A stretch of DNA of 64,000 nucleotides, from positions 3,720,001 through 3,784,000 of the forward strand of contig JAYKYS010000002.1 of assembly GCA_036924285.1 (NCBI GenBank). Reading direction: 5' to 3'. Below the pieces are notes generated by a model. It did not search any database, was not told the origin of the DNA, and saw only the letters and a program-made list of their open reading frames with translations. Numbering within the stretch: the first letter of the stretch is position 1; each line of letters opens with the position of its first letter. Of the stretch, positions 56,605 through 64,000 are shown in pieces. Source of the stretch: Asterella californica (lineage: Eukaryota > Streptophyta > Marchantiopsida > Marchantiales > Aytoniaceae). The position numbers and the translations under genes were made by a program.

Positions 56605-56734
56605 GAGCTAAAGATAGCTAAGCATCGCTATATTCTTCCTCCCTTTGGAGGCGTTGGTTGCTCGATCCTTGGGGTCACTATTTCCCTTGTAGGCTTGATG
56701 GGGTCTTTCTATCCGTTGGCTATCCGTCGCGTTT
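56605..56734 (+). mobile_element. Diverged 3'-tail copy of the non-LTR element
   Basis: Plus strand AGAGCTAAAGATAGC... through GGCTTGATGGGGTCTTTCTA to GTCGCG matches the tail of the minus-strand element at 59,119-59,256, but is more diverged. The CGGGGC hairpin is not kept. Confidence 0.65.
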
Positions 56735-59118
56735 TCTCATCACATACATTACATTGGAGACGGAATCGGATCACTTACGGTACTCAAGTATGTTTCGTCC
56801 TTTAGCTTCGTTACGGTATGACATTAGGTGATCTCTGAGGTGTCAGGATATTTCACACTACAGCTGGGAACCGATATTTACTACTAACACCGTATCACCC
56901 GGACCTCCTAGGTCTCTCTCGAGATCCATGAGTTGGGTTCCCTATACAATTAGGAGAGATCAAGTCACGGTCTGTCTTTTACGGATGAGAGTTTTATCAA
57001 CACAACATCGAAGTGTTCAAATTCATCGTCCATGGATGGCAGTTAAAATGGTTATAAGAGATACAGTTGAATCTTCTTCTTTGATTCATCGTTAGAGAAA
57101 CTACTCAAGTATCATTGCTGTAAAATCTTCAATAGTTCTGTAACATGATCCATAAACGAGGGTGACTTCAACTTCCGAGAAGACCAATACCAGGTTTGAA
57201 AAGAAACAGGGGTAGAACTTTGAACAATCCAAAGTGACTTTGGAATCGTGTACCATAAAGTATGTGGATTTTCCCAACCACAAACTACCCACTTCGCAGT
57301 TTCTTTGCTCCCTGCCTCCTTTCCAGCTCTTCACTGTAGTGAGATCCCGGGTTTATACCCAGAAGGAATCTTCTACTGCTCATTGAGAAAGAAAATCAAA
57401 GAAAATAAGTTCATCGTGGTGACGGAAACGCGATAGTGGCGAGACTAACTAATGTCATTCAGGATCAGAGACACTCTAATGATCCCATTAGTGGAAACGT
57501 TGCAGTACTCATGCACTACGTGTAACTACCACTCCATCTGCATGATGGTGTCAGAAATGTCCACTTGGCAAGTTCATAGTCCTTATGCGAAGGCCGAACA
57601 CTTGGTTTCTGTGACATTCATTCCTAAGAACCAAGGTTCCTCCGACTGACACCTTTCGTTCTTTTCGCGTGACCACCTTTGGTTGGTGGTCACGCGATTC
57701 CCTGAACGACTCTGTTCTATCCTTCTTTTTGTGATACCATGTCTCATCATGTTGAGACCTGACTCTGCGCAGCGCCAGCCTAGTCTAATCTAGCATCTAG
57801 AAAAGCAGGATGAGTAGAGAAGACGCCGGATAATTTCTGTCTCAAAACACTAAAAAAGAGTGACAAGTATTCGGAAATTGCTAACAAACACCGTTGAGTT
57901 AACAAAAAAAACGGTCACCTGTAACAAACCGCCGGCAAATTACAGGTAAGCAGGCAAAACCTAGGCTGGGTCTGGACCTGAGAGGAGGAGATCAGCTTTG
58001 ACCACTTTGGACCGGCTCTGCTTCAACATTTTGTTGCTTTCTGTCCTTCAAATCTAGACCACAGCACATTATCTTGTACAACCTCTCTTCTCTCTTGGTG
58101 GGGACAAGCCCACAACACAATTGCATATCTGAAATGCGAGAGATTAACCACAGTTTCCACATTCGCTACCTAGATTCATAGGACTGCTGTAGACGCTGGA
58201 GGATAAGATTGTGATTCTTTTGATCGGTGCACGTCAGATAGATAAGTGTCGGTCGCAGGAGTGTATCGGACAACCAATGACGAAGCATAATAGATGACCC
58301 ACTTCCATGAATCCAAGTTTTCCAACAACTTTCAAGAAGCATCTAACGAAGAAAGCTGCTCTATACGGTTCGAAGTGTCATTCGAGAGTTAACTTAACTG
58401 TAAGAGAACTGTACATAAAGACTCGGAAAGTAAAACCTTTGTAAGTCTACCTTTAAAAATGGCTAGAGATGTCACAGTCCAATTCTTGACTTCTCTACTC
58501 TTCAACTTCTTAGGTCTCCAAGTAGGAAGACTTTCAGAGTTATCATATGTGGTGTGATTCATATGACGATGCGACCGATAAGACGTACAAAGAGAGGGCC
58601 ATGCAAAGAACTAAAAATGTGAGAGGAGGACATCAACGTGGAGCCTAACTCAAAAAGAAGGGACGAAGGGTGAAAAGTAAAAACGAGGAGACTGAAAACC
58701 ATGGCAGGCATCTGATCCGAGACAGAGAAAAGAAAGGAGCACGAGCTACCCTCTTAATCAAACATGAAATTAAAAGATTTTGGGACGAGAATTCTGAATT
58801 GCTAGAAGTGGCTTTCTGAAAGTTCCAGACTATTCTTACCGGTTGGAGAAGCATCAGGGTTTCCGCAACTGAAGCTGGTGGTCACCCAAAAAAATCCTGG
58901 GCAGATGGTCGTGGGGTGGACCTCCTACTGGGAGGGCCCAGCTCCGTGTAAGAGGCCTTGCTCCGGGCAGAACAAAAGCTCCACTGCAACGAACATGCAC
59001 TAGAAACATACAAGGAAAAAGGAAAAACACAGAAAGGAACTGAAGCTGGACTTGGTTAGCGTTCATGATCTCCGAGACCCCGACTCATAGGATTGCTCTT
59101 TCCTTCTTTTTGATCCCA
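56735..59118. other. No gene supported
   Basis: Contains the hairpin at 57,666-57,696 and short open frames without motifs on both strands. Nothing else can be assigned. Confidence 0.4.
57666..57696. repeat. Perfect 12-bp hairpin
   Basis: CGCGTGACCACC, 7-bp loop, GGTGGTCACGCG. Confidence 0.8.
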
Positions 59119-59256
59119 AACACGCGACCCAATGAATAGCAAACGGATGGGAAGACCCCATCAAGCCTCACAAGGGAAAGAAAGGACCCGAAGGGCCAAG
59201 CAACAACCACCCCGAAGGGAAGAACATCGGGGCTAAGCCCCGCTATCAGTAGCTCT
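59119..59256 (-). repeat. 3' tail of the non-LTR element with stop-codon hairpin
   Basis: The last codons and 3' UTR. The stop codon TAG lies in the loop and 3' side of CGGGGCTTAGCCCCG, a perfect 6-bp stem with 3-nt loop. The tail ends GGGTCGCGTGTT. It is shared with 52,709-52,844 and, more diverged, 56,605-56,734. Confidence 0.8.
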
Positions 59257-62200
59257 AAAATCGCCTGTCGCACCTATAATGTCGGAGATCAAAAAATCAG
59301 TACCTCTAGAAACAACTGGCGCCCCTGAAGAGGCATCACCTACTGCGATTGCCCTCCTGTGAACTGCTCCTGCTAAAGCTCTCTGTAGAGCAATGGAAAC
59401 TCGCTGTCGGAAAAATATGGTGCAGAAAGAAAGAGAAAGTGGAACTCCCTGGCGCCTCTCATGATAGGCTCTAGCACAGTCTCTCAAAAAGACGTCGAAC
59501 TCCAAACATGTCGATCCGTATATCTCCATAGCTAAAGGGATGAAGCGATGTCCCACTTGCATACCCCTGTACTTGGTCACCTTCGCTGCTGCCGCCACGC
59601 CTGCAGCCCATCCTGGGGGATGGGTGATCACCTGTGCCGCTACTGAGTCCCGTGTCGGATCCGTGACAACCACATCAGCCACTGAGACCTGATCCTCTCT
59701 CATCATGTATAGGTCAGCTCTCACTGATCCTCCTGTCTGAAGGGCATACCAACGCTCTCTCCACGTCATGTGACCGCTCTCCCGTGCTAAGGCAAACACG
59801 ACGTCTCTGATGGCATCGTGGGTAGCTATCCGCTCTCCACCATGAGGACATCGAGCAAGATGACGACCCGATGTGTCGAGCGAGACACCGCACTCGCAAG
59901 TGGATAGTGCCGAAGCAACAGGTTGTACCAAGCCTAGGCGGAACCTCATCGCTGTAAGTCGGTGCGAGTCGGAACGCTCTAATGCAAGGTCGAGCTATGA
60001 GCCAAGAGCCTGCGCCCTTGTCCGAACAAGAGCGGAGTCGAGCTCTAGTATCCCGTGAGATGGAAGGATCCACTAAGAGAGCATGGAGAACCTGCTGGAA
60101 GTGGTGCCTCGTCAGAGAAGACTGTAGTCCGCGAGATCCATCGGTAGCTAAGGTATCGAATCGAGGGTGTGCCTCACGTGCCTCAAGAGTCAGGCCATCT
60201 CTTGCCTCACGGAGACACATCTGTAGTGGGTAAGAACCATCCTCCACCTCTGTCACGTAGCTCTCTAGAATAGGTCTATCTCGCACGAGAAAACGACAAC
60301 AGAGCCAAGGTGCTGAGAGGGCCCAACTACCCAAAAAGGCTGCCGGAGCAGTCTCCTCCATGGATAATAAGCCCACTCCGCCACATGATATCGGCAAAGA
60401 TGTCTGCCTACGTGCGAGAGGTCCTGCCACACAGTCAAAAGTCCCCGGTCCTATGATGTCGCCAAACACCCTCATGATCTTCCTATCAAACTCTCTGAGG
60501 CGCGAGATGAAGATAGGAGATGGAGGTACTGTGCGGAGTAAGTAACTCGGACGCCGCGCAATGGAAGAGTAAAAGATACCAAAGACGACTTGAGGATCCT
60601 CCAACATAGGGAGATCCTCAATATGCAAAACGTCCTCCGCTAGAGCAACATCTAAGAATCGAGAGACAAAGTCCTCTGTACCCACAGGTACTCCGAGGAT
60701 GCGTAAACCATCAGTGGGGATAACAAATCCCTCCGGGAGCTGTAGGTCCGACGGTATACCTATGGGAGACCAAGCCTTGCACTTTGACACCTTCACCCTC
60801 AGCCCTACCAAGGCCAATTGAGAGACAAGGTGGTCAAAGGCAACACCGACTTGGTCCGCCGGACCTACGATGTGCGTATCATCGGCTAGAGATGGAAAAA
60901 CACAACTTGGAGCAGCCAAGGCGGTGGCCAAGAGAGCTCTGTAGTGAGCTAAGGCAAAGAGGGGTCCACCCAAAGGATCTCCCTGACGAGTACCTGCAGC
61001 GGAGCTGATGACTGAAACCCCCTCTATCGTAGGACCGTGCTGGTAGTAAAGAGAAGAAGGAGAACCATAGAAGGATCGCACGAAAGGGATCAGACCCGTT
61101 AGAGATCCCCCACCATCCATGAGCTCTCTAAAGATGGAAGCGCGAGAAACGCTATTAAAGGCGTTTTCCACGTCCACCTGTAGGACAACCCAATCGGGAT
61201 GGATGTCCAAGAGAGCTCTAATGCCGAAAGACACAGACTCACAACCTCCCGGTGTCGCAACTCCAAACTGATGTGGGCAAAGGTGGTCCTGAAAAGTATC
61301 TCGAAGCTGAAGGACAATGGTACGACTAATAAGTCGTAAGAGAATCTCGCCGATGGCTATCGGTCGAATCCCTCCACCATCTTTCGTCATGGCCAAAAGT
61401 CTAGCTGCCCCTAGTACCTGAGCTATAGACTGAGGAATATGTCCCTGAGCTACTGCTGCCGCTACCTGAAAAAGCTCCGTGAAACCACTAGAGGGGTCGT
61501 CTGTCTGAAAACAATCCCGTAGATGCTCGTAGACCATCCCAGACAGACCTCCAGAAGATAGACGTGGAGCTGTACACAAGGCCTGGGCAAACAAAGATCT
61601 ATCGAGACATAATGGCTCCTCAGGCTGATAGTCCTGAACCTCAGGTGGTGGGGGATCACCCGGTGAGGGGTGAAGGGAACGCAACGCAGCGATCGTCTCC
61701 TCGGTAGGACATGCCAATGACAAAGGATGCAGTGCTCTAGCAGCTCTACTGTACTCTCCAGCCTGACCTAACATCCTACAGCGTCGTATGCGAGCGGAAG
61801 ATGAGACATCACGTGTAGAGGCAGACTCACTCCTACCTCGTACCGCACGGACTGATTCCTCCTGTAAGGACGCCCAATCACCAGCACGGAATCTCCGAAG
61901 ACGGGCCGCCACCTCCCGATGTCCTCCTCTGCCACCTCGAGTATAACGGAGACACCAACGAGAAAGTAGAAGAAATAGTAACCATGCCGCCTCGTCCTTG
62001 GTGTTCCGTGCCAACATGTCGAGAGGTAGACGAAATGCTTGTCTCACCTCGTCATGAAGAGCACGAGGTAACCGATGGAACAAACGCGGACAAGGGAAAC
62101 TCGTCTCGAACAAACTCAGAATAGTGCCAGAGTGGACTCTCATCCACTCCCACGACTCTGGAGGAACTCCAGGAAGAAGGGCTAATGGTGCCATAGTGAC

Positions 62201-62374
62201 TGCACGTGTAGACCTCCGATCTCGGCTAACCTGGGCATCCCATGTGGTCGTATCATAGCTCTTGTGCATCTTTCCCACATGAGATTTTACTCCTTGCGAA
62301 GTAAATAACTGATTGCACACCGGACATGGTGTGTCTCGAATCAGTCTCGATCTCATGGGAAAGAGAGTACCCAT
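59233..62374 (-). pseudogene. RT-endonuclease protein of the non-LTR element
   Basis: One protein of about 1,045 codons, split by a single frameshift near 59,960-60,000. The start is taken at 62,374 (MGTLFPMRS); upstream the frame only reads a Phe-rich run. A C2H2 finger comes first (CPVCNQLFTSQGVKSHVGKM then H, C-x2-C-x11-H-x4-H). RT blocks are GGIRPIAIGEILLRL, VDVENAFNSVSR (motif A), GTRQGDPLGGPLF (B), SLADDTHIVG (C, ADD intact) and LRILGVPVG (E). After the frameshift come CECGVSLDTSGRHLARC (C-x-C...H-x4-C) and an endonuclease core with RADLY and ADVVVTDP, where RAD replaces the usual R/K-P-D. It would nick DNA and prime reverse transcription there. It stops at 59,233-59,235. Confidence 0.85.
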
Positions 62375-63122
62375 AGCTAGAGAAAAACGATATCCGATCA
62401 AACGGTAATCATAACAGAAACATCTCCAAAAAGAAAAAGGAACATAGAAGAATAAGAACAACAAAAATAAAAAGAGAGAAAACGAAGAAAAAAAGAAAAA
62501 GAAAAAAAGAAAGAAGAACCCTGAACCCTGATATGTAAAGATAGAGAGAAACAAATATAATGAATGTGACAAAAATTGTCAAGAACTATCAAAGGTCTCA
62601 CAAAAAACCCTAAAATGAACCCTCTCTAACCCTAACTTCTCAGAAAATCAAAAACTATTTAATACTCACTCATCTTTCCACCAAATGTGTCAATTTTAAA
62701 ATCAAAAGAAAGAAAAAAACAACATGAAAAAGAATATAAAAAAAAAAGAAGAAAAAAAAAAACTACCCCCTATCACACTCCCTCCCGACTCGGGTTCATT
62801 CGGCTTTTCCCGATGCATCCCACGCCTTAGACCAAGATCTACTGTAGATCTTTGCAAAGGCAATCGGTAGGTTTTGCGGAATCACTGGAATATTTTATAT
62901 TAGCAGGATGAAAGACTGATGGCGTGGGTGTACTTCCTTTGCTAAATCTTTGTAGTAAAGTCTCCTGTGTACTGTCACCGTTTCATTTAAATAAATAAAA
63001 CTAAAATAGCCGACGGGGTGCCAAGCTCACCCGTTCAGTTTTCCCGTGCGTCTATAATTATTAAAACTATTTTATGAAAGTTTCTCGTAAAGCAAACAGG
63101 ACACCTGTTGAGGTACTGATTA
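62375..63122. other. Upstream of the non-LTR ORF; A-rich, no gene
   Basis: 62,430-62,515 and 62,700-62,765 are runs of A with G (on the plus strand). CCCTAAA and CCCTAAC words occur at about 62,605-62,635. This may include the element's 5' UTR. No gene is supported. Confidence 0.4.
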
Positions 63123-63321
63123 CTAAAGCTCGCTTCCGCGGAATGCCCTGGAGCCGCAAATTTCTTTGCTGTCTTTCTTATATATATATATTAATTATTT
63201 TTCTGTTGCCATTTGAAATGTCCTAAAGCTCGCTTCCGCGGAATGCCCTGGAGCCGCGAATTTCTTTGCTGTCTTTTATATATATATATTAATTATTTTT
63301 CTGCTGCCATTTGAAATGTCC
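63123..63321 (+). repeat. Tandem duplication, 100-bp period
   Basis: CTAAAGCTCGCTTCCGCGGA at 63,123 recurs at 63,223; each unit ends ATTTGAAATGTCCT and contains a (TA)n run followed by TTAATTATTTTTCTG. The two copies differ at only a few positions. Confidence 0.9.
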
Positions 63322-64000
63322 TATCTGCATGCTCTGACAAGCCTCTAAAATTTTCTGCTTACGGGTTCAAACCCTGATACCTTTTCAGTTTTATGGGCCA
63401 GCTTTGGTACACCGTATCACCAGCGCTCGGGGCTAACTTGCATTCTTTATATTCTCAACCGGTTGGAATTTTGAAAAGTCGAGTTGAAATGGTATCGAAC
63501 CGGATATTTGGAGGTTAAAGTTTTATAAAACGACAAGTTACCTATTAAGAAAACCGAAAAAATTAATAAATGACTGAAGAAAACCGAGTCCCGTTCATTG
63601 CCTTGGGATAATTTCTGGTTCCCGAAACTTTTTACCCCGAGCACTGCGTATCACTGGCTGGATCAGGAAACTGACAGGATTCTGTAATGTATTCTGGGTA
63701 TTTTTCTTGGGGGCCAGAATGGGACAGATTCATTATAACTTGACTAACGAGTGAATATGCATGCTCGATGAACTTCGAGGAACTTCTGTTCGTTTATTGT
63801 TATGAATGAAATATATAAATATTAAATCAAAAATATATACAAAGTAAATGTAAAAAATGTAAAAAATTTATAAACACTATTTGTTAACCCATGCCTGGAA
63901 ACACGGGGAGAGCAGGAGAAAAATCATAAGTGTTGACTCGACTGTCGCGCTTCAGAAGATACAAATCCGAGAAGCTGTACTCAATAATACATTAATTCAC
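63322..64000. other. No gene supported
   Basis: AT-rich with short open frames only; 63,805-63,880 is nearly all A and T. Confidence 0.4.

Larger units (their letters stand above)
59119..62374 (-). mobile_element. Non-LTR retrotransposon with restriction-like endonuclease
   Basis: Minus-strand element with one ORF: N-terminal C2H2 finger, reverse transcriptase, then CCHC plus restriction-like endonuclease, the order of the R2/CRE/HERO group. The 3' end at about 59,119 is set by comparison with two other tail copies; there is no poly(A). The 5' end lies upstream of the start codon and is not determined. No target duplication was found. Confidence 0.85.

Noticed and set aside
62375..62572. Phe-rich N-terminal extension of the non-LTR protein
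   Set aside because: It translates an A-rich leader read on the minus strand; the methionine at 62,374 is followed by normal coding sequence and the zinc finger.
62600..62640. Telomere-like CCCTAAA words as an interstitial telomere
   Set aside because: Only isolated single units occur, without tandem order.
63355..63385. GGGTTCAAACCC as a possible tRNA T-arm
   Set aside because: No D-arm, anticodon arm or acceptor stem can be folded in the 60 bases before it.

Overview
The window looks like nuclear DNA of a streptophyte, most likely outside the seed plants (a charophyte alga, bryophyte, lycophyte or fern). The reasons are two intron-bearing housekeeping genes with plant-type sequence and GT-AG introns, an AAACCCTAA telo-box in front of one of them, initiator-Met tRNA primer sites (TGGTATCAGAGC) in Ty3/gypsy elements, a Tourist-like MITE with a TAA duplication, and a degraded ORF that resembles HUH Rep proteins. 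No species is claimed.

Layout. 1-2,797 is the 3' half of a Ty3/gypsy element (A) ending in a truncated LTR. 2,798-25,022 is a three-level nest. Element B (plus strand, heavily decayed) carries element C (minus strand, 1,281-bp LTRs) inside its 3' LTR. Element C carries element D (plus strand, about 480-bp LTRs, 5-bp duplication GATAG) inside its pol gene. 25,023-30,356 is further transposon debris: a short LTR with primer site, a candidate Rep relic, tandem repeats and a solo LTR of the A family. 32,964-50,454 is a gene island with two convergent genes: a GTF3C2/TFIIIC WD40 subunit (plus, 12 exons, 1,040 aa as modelled) and the splicing factor CLF1/crooked neck (minus, 7 exons, 706 aa). 52,094-54,282 holds two non-autonomous DNA elements with clear target duplications. 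59,119-62,374 is a minus-strand non-LTR retrotransposon with a C2H2 finger, reverse transcriptase and C-terminal restriction-like endonuclease, broken by one frameshift. Its 3' tail recurs at 52.7 kb and 56.6 kb.

The two genes act in basic nuclear processes: RNA polymerase III promoter recognition and spliceosome assembly. Both gene models are supported by splice sites whose phases agree across every junction. The rest of the window is transposable elements at different stages of decay.

Main points for follow-up: (1) a 375-bp inverted-repeat element with three iterons per arm at exactly 30-bp spacing, and a diverged solitary array with the same spacing at 31.5 kb; (2) an array of perfect heat-shock elements upstream of the TATA box in the LTRs of element D; (3) a duplicated, unrecognised peptide module in element D's leader; (4) element C's four-ORF layout with three successive -1 frame steps and an RT that has lost one catalytic aspartate despite near-identical LTRs; (5) the restriction-like-endonuclease non-LTR element whose stop codon lies in a hairpin shared with a dispersed tail copy; (6) the candidate HUH Rep relic.
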